Shown here: one piece after another, positions 54,450-62,956 of the stretch
How positions within the stretch are numbered: the first letter of the stretch is position 1
Layout of the letters: each line of letters starts with the position of its first letter
Assembly (NCBI RefSeq): GCF_038039215.1
Contig: NZ_JBBPCL010000001.1
Coordinates: forward strand, 620,001-684,000
Source: Pseudonocardia sp. T1-2H
GTDB lineage: Bacteria > Actinomycetota > Actinomycetes > Mycobacteriales > Pseudonocardiaceae
Length of the DNA: 64,000 nucleotides
Direction: 5' to 3'
The notes under the pieces: model-generated
What the model was told of the DNA's origin: nothing
Database searches by the model: none
The model's input: only the letters and a program-made list of their open reading frames with translations
Program-made: the position numbers and the translations under genes

Positions 54450-54631
54450 CCGGACGGCCTCCTCCGGTCGGACGGGGGCGACCCGCCGGTAACCCCTGTT
54501 TACCTCGCGTGGGTGAGAAACCAATCACCTGAGGGCGCACCGGGGGTCGCGCACGTGTCAGCATCCAGGGCAGTCTTCAGGCATGCAGTTCCGTACCGCC
54601 TGATCCGAGCACTCGACGAGGAGTCCCGCCC

Positions 54632-55600
54632 GTGACGTCCGAGAGTACCCAGCTTCGCGCCCGCCGCTCCTGCCTGGCCGTTCCCGGCTCCAGCCAGAAG
54701 TTCATCGACAAGGCCCGGACCCTGAACTCGGACCAGGTCTTCCTGGATCTCGAGGACGCGTGCGCGCCGCTGGCCAAGCCCGGTGCCCGCAAGACCATCG
54801 TCGCCGCGCTCAACGAGGGCGGCTGGGGCGACAAGATCCGCGTGGTCCGGGTGAACGACTGGACCACCGAGTGGACCTACCGCGACGTCACCGAGGTCGT
54901 GGAGGGCGCGGGCGCCAACCTGGACGCGATCATGCTGCCGAAGGTGCAGACGGCCGAGCAGGTCGTCGCCCTGGACCTGCTGCTGACCCAGATCGAGAAG
55001 TCGATGGGCTACGAGGTCGGGAAGATCGGCATCGAGGCGCAGATCGAGAACGCGCTCGGTCTGACCAACGTCAACGCGATCGCGACGGCCAGCCCGCGCG
55101 TCGAGACGATCATCTTCGGCCCGGCGGACTTCATGGCCTCGATCAACATGAAGTCCCTGGTCGTGGGCGAGCAGCCGCCCGGCTACGATGTCGGCGACGC
55201 CTACCACCACATCCTGATGAGCATCCTGATGGCGGCCCGCGCGCACGACAAGCAGGCCATCGACGGCCCGTACCTGCAGATCAAGGACGTCGACGGGTTC
55301 CGCCGGGTGGCCGGGCGCTCCGCCGCCCTGGGCTTCGACGGCAAGTGGGTCCTGCACCCCGGCCAGATCGACGCCGCCAACGAGACCTACTCGCCGCTGC
55401 AGAGCGACTACGACCACGCCGAGAACATCCTCGACGCCTACGAGTACTACACCTCGGAGGCCGGCGGGAAGCGCGGCGCCGCGATGATCGGCGACGAGAT
55501 GATCGACGAGGCCTCGCGCAAGATGGCTCTGGTGATCTCGGGCAAGGGCCGGGCCGCCGGCATGAAGCGCACCGACAAGTGGACTCCGCCGGAGGCGTGA
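54632..55600 (+). CDS. CoA-ester lyase (HpcH/HpaI, malyl-CoA lyase-like)
   Basis: 322 residues from a GTG. QVFLDLEDACAPLAKPGAR gives the metal-binding Glu/Asp, RVNDWTTEWTYRDV the CoA-side Arg, and IIFGPADFMASI and GKWVLHPGQID the rest of the active site. Length suits L-malyl-CoA/beta-methylmalyl-CoA lyases more than short CitE. It should cleave a 3-hydroxydicarboxyl-CoA to an acyl-CoA and glyoxylate or pyruvate. It is followed after 42 bp by the acyl-CoA dehydrogenase, a likely partner. Confidence 0.86.
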   Translation: MTSESTQLRARRSCLAVPGSSQKFIDKARTLNSDQVFLDLEDACAPLAKPGARKTIVAALNEGGWGDKIRVVRVNDWTTEWTYRDVTEVVEGAGANLDAIMLPKVQTAEQVVALDLLLTQIEKSMGYEVGKIGIEAQIENALGLTNVNAIATASPRVETIIFGPADFMASINMKSLVVGEQPPGYDVGDAYHHILMSILMAARAHDKQAIDGPYLQIKDVDGFRRVAGRSAALGFDGKWVLHPGQIDAANETYSPLQSDYDHAENILDAYEYYTSEAGGKRGAAMIGDEMIDEASRKMALVISGKGRAAGMKRTDKWTPPEA

Positions 55601-55642
55601 GGACCCCGACCGGCTGACGCATCCGACGAGGAGGAACACATC

Positions 55643-56839
55643 ATGGCGCGCCTGGCCCAGACCGCCGGCCTGACCGACATCCAGGAAGAGATCCTGTCCA
55701 CGGTCAAGACCTTCGTGGACAAGGAGATCATCCCGCACGCGACCGCCCTCGAGCACGCGGACGCGTACCCGCAGGACATCGTCGACGGGATGAAGGAGAT
55801 GGGGCTCTTCGGCCTCACCATCCCCGAGGAGTACGGCGGCCTGGGCGAGTCCCTGCTGACCTACGCCCTGGTCGTCGAGCAGATCGCCCGCGGCTGGATG
55901 AGCGTCTCCGGCGTCATCAACACCCACTTCATCGTGGCGTACATGCTGATGCACCACGGCACTGCGGAGCAGAAGCAGAAGTTCCTGCCGAAGATGGCGC
56001 TGGGGGAGACCCGCGGTGCCTTCTCCATGTCCGAGCCGGACCTCGGCTCGGACGTCGCGGCGATCAAGACCCGCGCCAAGAAGGACGGCGACGACTACGT
56101 CATCGACGGCGCCAAGATGTGGCTGACGAACGGCGGCTCGTCGAACCTGATCGCGCTGCTGGTCAAGACGGACGAGGGCAAGCCCAAGCCGTACCAGAAC
56201 CTGACGACGTTCCTGGTGGAGAAGCCGTCGGGCTTCGGGGAGGTCGCGCCCGGGCTCACCATCCCCGGCAAGATCGACAAGATGGGCTACAAGGGCGTCG
56301 ACACCACCGAGGCCGTGTTCTCCGGCTTCCGGATCCCGGCGTCGTCGATCCTGGGCGGGGAGGCCGGCAAGGGTTTCTCGCACATGATGGACGGCGTCGA
56401 GGTCGGGCGGGTCAACGTCGCCGCCCGCGCCTGCGGCATCTCGATCCGGGCCTTCGAGCTCGCGGTCGAGTACGCCCAGCAGCGCTCGACCTTCGGCAAG
56501 CCGATCGCCGAGCACCAGGCCATCGCGTTCAAGCTCGCCGAGATGGGCACCAAGGTCGAGGCCGCCCACCTGATGATGGTCAACGCGGCCCGGCTCAAGG
56601 ACCGCGGCGAGCGCAACGACGTCGAGGCCGGCATGGCCAAGCTGCTGGCCAGCGAGTACTGCGCGGAGGTCACCCAGGAGGCCTTCCGCATCCACGGCGG
56701 CTACGGCTACTCCAAGGAGTACGAGATCGAGCGGCTCATGCGCGAGGCGCCGTTCCTGCTGATCGGCGAGGGCACGAGCGAGATCCAGAAGACGATCATC
56801 AGCCGGGGCCTGCTGAAGGAGTACAAGCTCCGCGGCTGA
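55643..56839 (+). CDS. Acyl-CoA dehydrogenase
   Basis: 398 residues with a GAGGAGGAA ribosome site. GAFSMSEPDLGSDVAAIKT and MWLTNGGSSN bind FAD and substrate; IGEGTSEIQKTII carries the catalytic Glu; SKEYEIERLMREAPFL is the FAD-adenine region. An oxidation of a short-chain or dicarboxylic acyl-CoA linked to the lyase upstream is likely. It is too short for methylsuccinyl-CoA dehydrogenase, so an ethylmalonyl-CoA cycle cannot be claimed. Confidence 0.93.
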   Translation: MARLAQTAGLTDIQEEILSTVKTFVDKEIIPHATALEHADAYPQDIVDGMKEMGLFGLTIPEEYGGLGESLLTYALVVEQIARGWMSVSGVINTHFIVAYMLMHHGTAEQKQKFLPKMALGETRGAFSMSEPDLGSDVAAIKTRAKKDGDDYVIDGAKMWLTNGGSSNLIALLVKTDEGKPKPYQNLTTFLVEKPSGFGEVAPGLTIPGKIDKMGYKGVDTTEAVFSGFRIPASSILGGEAGKGFSHMMDGVEVGRVNVAARACGISIRAFELAVEYAQQRSTFGKPIAEHQAIAFKLAEMGTKVEAAHLMMVNAARLKDRGERNDVEAGMAKLLASEYCAEVTQEAFRIHGGYGYSKEYEIERLMREAPFLLIGEGTSEIQKTIISRGLLKEYKLRG

Positions 56840-56848
56840 CCCGCGTCC

Positions 56849-56897
56849 GACGAACGGCACCCTCGCCCCGTAGGTTGGGACGAGAGTGCCGTTCGTC
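56849..56897 (+). terminator. Hairpin after the acyl-CoA dehydrogenase gene
   Basis: GACGAACGGCACCCTCG (56849-56865) pairs with CGAGAGTGCCGTTCGTC (56881-56897), 16 of 17 bases, 15-base loop. The left arm shares ACGAACGGCACCCTCGC with the hairpin at 49.77 kb, including the same mismatch. Confidence 0.75.
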
Positions 56898-57014
56898 CGT
56901 TTCCGGCCTGTGGCCCGATCGTGATCGTGTGCTGGGCACTGCGGGGTGGGGTCGGTCGTTGAGATGATGTGGGGCCGGATGTCCCCGGTGCCCGATGTTT
57001 CGAGGAGAGAGCCC

Positions 57015-57536
57015 GTGACCACCCCCTTCGGCGGCCCCGGACGCCAAGCGCCCGGGCTGCCCAACCTGCCCACTCCGCCCACCGGCTGGCCGGTCGGCTC
57101 CTACGCCACCTACGAGGAGGCGCAGCGGGCGGTCGACCACCTGGCGGACACGGACTTCCCGGTCCGCGACGTGACGATCGTGGGCGTGGACCTGATGCTG
57201 GTCGAGCGCGTGATCGGGCGCCTCACCTGGGGCCGCGTGCTGCTCCAGGGTGCGCTGTCGGGCGCCTGGTTCGGCCTGTTCGTCGGGCTCGTGTTCGGCC
57301 TCGCCGGCGGGGCCGGGCTGGGCCTCGCGCTGCTCGTCGCCGCGGGCGGCGCCGTGTTCGGCCTGGCGTTCGCCGCCGTCGGCTACGGCATGACGCACGG
57401 CCGTCGGGACTTCACCTCGGCGAGCCAGATGGTCGCCGGCCGGTACGACGTGCTGTGCCAGCCGCGCAATGCCGAGAAGGCCCGCGAGGTGCTCGCGAAG
57501 CTCGCGATGAGCGGGAACTCCGGCACCTCCTCCTGA
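57015..57536 (+). CDS. General-stress-protein-17M-like membrane protein (Rv1234 type)
   Basis: 173 residues from the GTG at 57015 (CGAGGAGAG upstream). An N-terminal domain (GSYATYEEAQRAVDHLADTD, then FPVRDVTIVGVDL) of the GSP17M/YflT type precedes a glycine-rich two-helix membrane segment (SGAWFGLFVGLVFGLAGGAG) and the tail RYDVLCQPRNAEKAREVLAK. It precedes lpqY-sugABC exactly as Rv1234 precedes Rv1235. Function unknown. Confidence 0.87.
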   Translation: MTTPFGGPGRQAPGLPNLPTPPTGWPVGSYATYEEAQRAVDHLADTDFPVRDVTIVGVDLMLVERVIGRLTWGRVLLQGALSGAWFGLFVGLVFGLAGGAGLGLALLVAAGGAVFGLAFAAVGYGMTHGRRDFTSASQMVAGRYDVLCQPRNAEKAREVLAKLAMSGNSGTSS

Positions 57537-57667
57537 GCTCGGGCCCTTCCGGTCCGGTCCGCTCAGCACCGGACGCGCCCTCTCACATCTCGGTCCGGTA
57601 TCGCCCGCCTCCCCCGATTGCGAGCCCGCTCCGGGGGACATAGGTTGCGACATACCGGTCGCCCTCC

Positions 57668-57694
57668 GTGACCGGAGTCACACGACGGAGTGTG
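57668..57694 (+). promoter_or_regulatory. Overlapping inverted repeats upstream of lpqY
   Basis: GTGACCGGAGTCAC (57668-57681) and CACACGACGGAGTGTG (57679-57694) overlap within the 211-bp gap before lpqY. Either could be a repressor site for trehalose uptake genes. GGGAGG at 57737-57742 is the lpqY ribosome site. Confidence 0.4.
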
Positions 57695-57747
57695 TCGCCG
57701 GGCTGCCGCGATCGCGGGCACGCGGTGGCCGTGAACGGGAGGCCGTG

Positions 57748-59133
57748 ATGGGGCAGCCGCGGGGAGGCCGGGCCCATGGCCCGGACAGGACGCGGGCCGG
57801 CAGACGGCGTACGTGGGCCGCGGCGGGTGCCGCGCTGCTGTCCTCGGCCGCCATCGCCGGCTGTTCCAGTGGCGCGGTCGGGCCGCCGGTCCTGAACTTC
57901 TACACGCCCGCGGACGGCGCAACCCAGTACGGCCAGGCGGCCGCGGACTGCACGACGCAGGCGAACGGCCGCTACACGATCGTCCCGCAGACCCTGCCCA
58001 AGGGCGCGGACGACCAGCGCCTGCAGCTGGCCCGCCGGCTCGTCGCGGGAGACACCGCCGTGGACATCATGGGCATCGACGTCACCTGGACCGCAGAGTT
58101 CGCGACCGCGGGCTGGATCACCCAACTGCCCGAGGACGTCGCCGCGCAGGTCACCCAGGGCACCCTCCCCGGCCCGCTGGAGACGGCGACGTTCAAGGGG
58201 GCGCTCTGGGCGGCCCCGCTCAACACGAACACGCAGATCCTCTGGTACCGCAAGGACCTCGCCCCGACACCGCCGAAGACCTGGGACGAGATGATCTCGA
58301 TGTCGGAGGCACTGGCGCAGAAGGGCCTGCCCTCCTACATCGAGGTGCAGGGCGCGCAGTACGAGGGCCTCTCGGTCTGGTTCAACACGATGATCAACAG
58401 TGCCGGCGGCCAGATCGTCGACGAGAACGGCACCGTCCTCATCGGTCAGGAGCCGAGCAGGGGCGCCGCCGAGAAGGCCGCGACGATCATGCAGCGGGTG
58501 GCGGCCTCACCGGCCTCGGACCCGTCGTTGTCCGTGGCGAAGGAGAACGACGGCCGGCTCGCCATGGAGGCCGGCACCGCCGCCTTCCAGATCAACTACC
58601 CGTTCGTCTACGCGTCGATCAACACCCCGCCCCCCGACGGCGGCGGTGGCGGCACGTTCATCGACGACCAGGGCAAGCCGGCGGCCAAAGACACCGGCAA
58701 GAAGGTCATCGACGAGTTCGCGTGGGCGCCCTACCCGTCGGTGACGCCCGGGACCCCCGCGAAGCCGACGATCGGCGGCCTGAACCTCGCCGTCAGCACG
58801 ACGTCGCTGCACCCGGACCTCGCCTTCGAGGCGGTCCAGTGCCTGCGCAGCCGGGAGAACCAGCTGCGCAACGCCACGGACGCCGGCGTCCCGCCGACCC
58901 TGGAGGCGCTGTACAGCGACCCGTCGTTCCAGCAGGAGTACCCGGCCTGGCAGGCGATCAAGGAGTCGCTGGACGACGCGAGCGTCCGGCCGAAGACGCC
59001 CGCCTACCAGAGCATCTCGATCGTCCTGTCGGACCTGCTCAACCCGCCCGCGCAGATCAACCCGCAGGCGGTCGTCGGGGAGATGGCCGACCAGGTCGTC
59101 CGCGCGGAGAACTCGGAGGGACTGGTCCCGTGA
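57748..59133 (+). CDS. lpqY: Trehalose ABC transporter substrate-binding lipoprotein LpqY
   Basis: 461 residues from the ATG at 57748. A basic signal peptide ends in lipobox IAGCSS, so it is a lipid-anchored binding protein with family-1 SBP fold (LNFYTPADG start, LNTNTQILWYRKDLAPTPPK, then TWDEM). A Gly-rich loop (DGGGGGTF) follows FQINYPFVY. LpqY recovers trehalose released by mycolyl transfer in mycobacteria; whether this host makes mycolates is unknown. It overlaps sugA by 4 bp. Confidence 0.9.
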   Translation: MGQPRGGRAHGPDRTRAGRRRTWAAAGAALLSSAAIAGCSSGAVGPPVLNFYTPADGATQYGQAAADCTTQANGRYTIVPQTLPKGADDQRLQLARRLVAGDTAVDIMGIDVTWTAEFATAGWITQLPEDVAAQVTQGTLPGPLETATFKGALWAAPLNTNTQILWYRKDLAPTPPKTWDEMISMSEALAQKGLPSYIEVQGAQYEGLSVWFNTMINSAGGQIVDENGTVLIGQEPSRGAAEKAATIMQRVAASPASDPSLSVAKENDGRLAMEAGTAAFQINYPFVYASINTPPPDGGGGGTFIDDQGKPAAKDTGKKVIDEFAWAPYPSVTPGTPAKPTIGGLNLAVSTTSLHPDLAFEAVQCLRSRENQLRNATDAGVPPTLEALYSDPSFQQEYPAWQAIKESLDDASVRPKTPAYQSISIVLSDLLNPPAQINPQAVVGEMADQVVRAENSEGLVP

Positions 59134-60119
59134 GCGACCTTGCGAACGAAACATCCACACAGCGCACCGAACCCGTCGCCCCTCCCGAGCGGGCGCCCTC
59201 GTCGCCGGGGGCCCACCGGAAGCCGGGCAAGCCCGAGCTGTCCGAGGGCAAGAAGGCCGAGCGCAAGCTCGGGCTCCTGCTCTGCGCACCGGCGGCGATC
59301 ATCATGCTGCTGGTCACCGCCTACCCGATCGTCTACGCGGTGTGGCTCTCGCTGCAGCGCTACGACCTGCGGTTCCCCGGCGAGCAGCAGTTCGCGGGGC
59401 TGGCCAACTACGCGGCCGTGCTCACGTCGAGCTACTGGTGGAGCGCCTTCGGAGTCACGGTGATCATCACGGTGATCTCGGTGTCGATCGAGTTCGTGCT
59501 CGGCCTCGCGCTGGCGCTGATCATGCACCGGACGATCGTCGCGCGTGGACTGACCCGGACCGTCGTGCTCATCCCGTACGGCATCGTCACCGTCGTCGCG
59601 GCGTTCAGCTGGCAGTTCGCCTGGACCCCGGACAAGGGCTACCTCGCGGCGCTGCTGCCGGAGGGCGCCGCGCCGCTGACGGACCAGGTGTCCGCGCTGG
59701 CGATCATCATTCTCGCCGAGGTGTGGAAGACGACGCCGTTCATGGCGCTGCTGCTGATGGCGGGTCTGGCCCTGGTGCCGGACGACCTGCTCAAGGCCGC
59801 CCAGGTCGACGGCGCGGGCGCCTGGCAGCGGCTGACGAAGATCATCCTGCCGATGATGAAGCCGGCGATTCTGGTCGCGCTGCTGTTCCGCACGCTCGAC
59901 GCGTTCCGCGTGTTCGACAACATCTACATCCTGACCCAGGGCTCCAACGGCACCGGGTCCGTCTCGATGCTGGGCTACGACAACCTGTTCAAGGCGTTCA
60001 ACCTCGGCATCGGCTCGGCGATCAGCGTGCTCATCTTCATCGCGGTCGCGGTGATCGCGTTCCTGTTCATCAAGATATTCGGGGCCGCGGCACCCGGATC
60101 CGACGAGGGGAAGCGCTGA
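59130..60119 (+). CDS. sugA: Trehalose ABC transporter permease SugA
   Basis: 329 residues from the GTG at 59130. Polar N-terminal lead of about 50 residues, then six TMs starting LLLCAPAAIIMLLVTAYPIV, and an EAA loop (LLKAAQVDGAGAWQRLTKII). It corresponds to MalF-type permeases. It pairs with SugB and SugC. Its TGA overlaps the sugB ATG by one base. Confidence 0.92.
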   Translation: MSDLANETSTQRTEPVAPPERAPSSPGAHRKPGKPELSEGKKAERKLGLLLCAPAAIIMLLVTAYPIVYAVWLSLQRYDLRFPGEQQFAGLANYAAVLTSSYWWSAFGVTVIITVISVSIEFVLGLALALIMHRTIVARGLTRTVVLIPYGIVTVVAAFSWQFAWTPDKGYLAALLPEGAAPLTDQVSALAIIILAEVWKTTPFMALLLMAGLALVPDDLLKAAQVDGAGAWQRLTKIILPMMKPAILVALLFRTLDAFRVFDNIYILTQGSNGTGSVSMLGYDNLFKAFNLGIGSAISVLIFIAVAVIAFLFIKIFGAAAPGSDEGKR

Positions 60120-60992
60120 TGGCCACCGCGACGGCCACGGAGCCCCGGCGGGCTCGCTCCGGGAAGCTCGGCGGACAACAAGAAGCTCTGGTGGTCCGTC
60201 GCCAACCTCCTCGTGCTGCTCTACGCGCTGATCCCGGTGCTCTGGATCCTGAGCCTGTCGTTCAAGACCGCGGACACGGTGACGGACGGGAACTTCATCC
60301 CGCGGGCCTGGACGTTGGAGAACTACGCGCAGGTCTTCGCGATCGACCTCTTCACGTCGGCGCTGATCAACTCGATCGGGATCGCGATCATCTCGACGGT
60401 GCTCGCGGTCGTCATCGGGACGATGGCCGCCTACGCGATCGCGCGGCTGGACTTCCCGGGCAAGAAGGTGCTCGTCGGCATCTCGCTGCTGATCGCGATG
60501 TTCCCGCAGATCTCCCTGGTCAGCCCGCTGTTCAACATCGAGCGCGCGGTCGGGCTGTTCGACACCTGGCCCGGCCTGATCCTGCCGTACATCACCTTCG
60601 CCCTGCCGCTGTCGATCTACACGCTCTCCGCGTTCTTCCGCGAGATCCCGTGGGAGCTGGAGAAGGCCGCGCAGATGGACGGGGCGACGCCGTTGCAGGC
60701 CTTCCGGTCCGTGATCGTGCCGCTGGCTGCGCCGGGCGTGTTCACCACGGCGATCCTGGTGTTCATCTTCTGCTGGAACGACTTCCTCTTCGCCGTGTCC
60801 CTGACGTCGACGACGCGGTCCCAGACGGCGACGGTCGCGATCTCGCAGTTCACCGGTGCCTCGCAGTTCGCCGAACCCACCGGCTCGATCGCCGCGGCGG
60901 CCGTCCTGCTCACCATTCCGATCATCATCTTCGTGCTGTTCTTCCAGCGCCGGATCGTCGCCGGCCTGACCTCCGGCGCAGTGAAGGGTTAA
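60119..60992 (+). CDS. sugB: Trehalose ABC transporter permease SugB, frameshifted near the N-terminus
   Basis: About 290 residues if one G is removed near 60170 so that [17 protein letters not shown] joins [20 protein letters not shown]. Without this the first start in the main frame is a GTG at 60213, inside TM1. Six TMs and the EAA loop ([20 protein letters not shown]) match MalG-type permeases. Start overlaps the sugA stop. Confidence 0.83.
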
Positions 60993-61004
60993 GGGGCAAC
61001 CGAC

Positions 61005-62208
61005 ATGGCTGACATCGTCCTGGACAACGTGGTCAAGCGGTACCCGGACGGCACGCTCGGCGCCGACCACGTCAACATCGAGATCGCCGACGGCGAGTTC
61101 ATCATCCTTGTCGGCCCGTCCGGCTGCGGGAAGTCGACGACGCTGAACATGATCGCCGGCCTGGAGGACATCTCCGACGGAGAGCTGCGCATCGCGGGCG
61201 AGCGGGTCAACGAGAAGGCGCCCAAGGACCGCGACATCGCGATGGTGTTCCAGTCCTACGCGCTCTACCCGCACATGACCGTGCGGGAGAACATGGCCTT
61301 CCCGCTGAAGCTGGCGAAGATGGACAAGGCCGAGATCGACAAGAAGGTCAACGACGCCGCCCAGATCCTGGACCTGACCCAGCACCTGGACCGCAAGCCC
61401 GCCAACATGTCCGGCGGCCAACGCCAGCGCGTCGCGATGGGCCGGGCGATCGTCCGCAGCCCCAAGGCGTTCCTCATGGACGAGCCGCTGTCCAACCTCG
61501 ACGCGAAGCTGCGCGTGCAGATGCGGACGATGGTCTCGAAGCTGCAGCAGCGGCTGGAGACCACGACCGTCTACGTCACGCACGACCAGACCGAGGCCAT
61601 GACGCTCGGGGACCGGATCGTCGTCATGCGGGGCGGGGTGGTGCAGCAGATCGGCTCGCCGCAGACGCTCTACGACCGCCCGAACAACCTCTTCGTCGCG
61701 GGGTTCATCGGTTCGCCGGCCATGAACTTCCTGCCGGCGATGCTGGAGAACGGCGTGTTCCGGACGTCGCTCGGGGACCTGTCGCTCTCCGACGAGCTGC
61801 GCCGGAACCTCGAGGCCTCCGACGCGCCGCGCGAGCTCGATCGTCGGCATCCGGCCCGAGCACTTCGAGGATGCCGCGCTCGTAGAGGAGCACCAGCGGC
61901 CGAAGGGCTCGGTCTTCACCGCCGAGGTCGACGTGCTCGAGTCCATGGGCTCGGACAAGTTCGCCTACTTCACGGTGCAGGGGGAGCAGGCCATGTCCGA
62001 CGATCTCGCGGACCTCGCCGCGGACGCCGGCACCGCGGACGTCCCCGGCGGGGACGCGGGAACGCTCACCACCCGCCTCTCCGCGGCCTCCACCGCCACC
62101 GAGGGCCGGTCGACGGAAGTGTGGGTGGACACCAGCAAGATCCAGGTGTTCGACCCGAACAGCGGCAAGAACCTCACCACCCGTGAGGCCGCCCCCGTCA
62201 CCGCCTGA
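61005..62208 (+). CDS. sugC: Trehalose ABC transporter ATPase SugC, frameshifted
   Basis: About 400 residues after removing one base near 61831. The first frame has Walker [10 protein letters not shown], signature [13 protein letters not shown] and Walker [16 protein letters not shown]. The second holds the MalK-type regulatory domain: [13 protein letters not shown], then [32 protein letters not shown]. It hydrolyses ATP for SugAB. The C-terminal insert of about 45 Ala/Asp/Thr-rich residues is longer than usual. Confidence 0.85.
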
Positions 62209-62233
62209 CGCGCGAGGAGCCGGGGCCCGGCCC

Positions 62234-62281
62234 GCGCACCCGCGCACCCGCGCACCCGCGCACCCGTGCACCCGTGCACCC
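62234..62281. repeat. 8-bp tandem repeat, six copies
   Basis: GCGCACCC four times, then GTGCACCC twice, starting 25 bp after the sugC stop codon and leading into the first 22-bp array. Simple-sequence expansion; no coding or structural role is evident. Confidence 0.85.
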
Positions 62282-62309
62282 GCGCCCGGACCCGGCCCCT
62301 TCAAGCCCC

Positions 62310-62529
62310 GCGAGTCGCGCTCCAAGACCAGGCGAGTCGCGCTCCGAAGCCCGGCGAGTCGCGCTCTCGGACCACGCGAGTCGCGCTCTCGGGCCGCGCG
62401 AGTCGCGCTCTCGGGCCGCGCGAGTCGCGCTCTCGGGCCGTGCGAGTCGCGCTCTCGGGCCGCGCATGTCGCGCTGTGGAGCCAGGCGAGCCGCGCTCTC
62501 GGACCGCGCGAACTGTGGGCTGCGCGCAT
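62310..62529. repeat. 22-bp repeat array, about ten units, plus-sense GCGAGTCGC core
   Basis: Units start at 62310 and every 22 bp to 62508. The four from 62376 to 62442 are near-identical (GCGAGTCGCGCTCTCGGG followed by four bases). The last three (62464, 62486, 62508) are degenerate, so the array decays to the right. There are no unique spacers, so this is not a CRISPR. Confidence 0.92.
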
Positions 62530-62683
62530 CCTTGCGGCGGAGCCCGGAGCCAGGCTGCGGCACACCTCGCCCGACTCGGTCGGCGACGCATTCAGAGTCA
62601 CAGGGCTCCAGATCGCGATTCCTGCGGTCTCGGGCGCCGGCTCGCGGGCGCGGATCGTGTGGCGTCTCGCCGGGTTCCAGCTG

Positions 62684-62947
62684 GCGGCTCGCCAGAGTCC
62701 GCGTCGCGGCTCGCGGGGTCTTGGAGCGCGGCTCGCGGGGTCTCAGATCGCGACTCGCGGGGTCTTGGAGCGCGGCTCGCGGGGTCTCAGATCGCGACTC
62801 GCGGGGTCTCAGATCGCGGCTCGCGGGGTCTTGGAGCGCGGCTCGCGGGGTCTCAGATCGCGGCTCGCGGGGTCTTGGAGCGCGGCTCGCGGGGTCTCAG
62901 ATCGCGACTCGCGGGGTCTTGGAGCGCGACTCGCGGGGTCGGGGGCG
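62684..62947. repeat. 22-bp repeat array, about twelve units, opposite sense GCGRCTCGC core
   Basis: Perfect units begin at 62706 and repeat every 22 bp to 62926; a degenerate one begins at 62684. Two subtypes alternate, one ending CTTGGAGC and one ending CTCAGATC. Reverse-complemented, the first subtype matches the opening unit of the 62310 array, so the two arrays form an inverted pair around about 155 bp of decayed sequence. It ends about 10 bp from the 3' end of the ParB-like gene. Confidence 0.92.
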
Positions 62948-62956
62948 GGGTCGGGG

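Noticed and set aside
54632..56839. Ethylmalonyl-CoA pathway
   Set aside because: The dehydrogenase is too short for methylsuccinyl-CoA dehydrogenase, and no crotonyl-CoA carboxylase/reductase or mutase genes are present.
59004..61958. Long reverse-strand open frame opposite lpqY-sugABC
   Set aside because: His/Arg/Asp-rich composition typical of antisense frames in GC-rich genes, no domain, and the plus strand is clearly coding.
62310..62947. Possible CRISPR array
   Set aside because: Repeats are 22 bp and directly abutting, with no unique spacers and no cas genes in the window.
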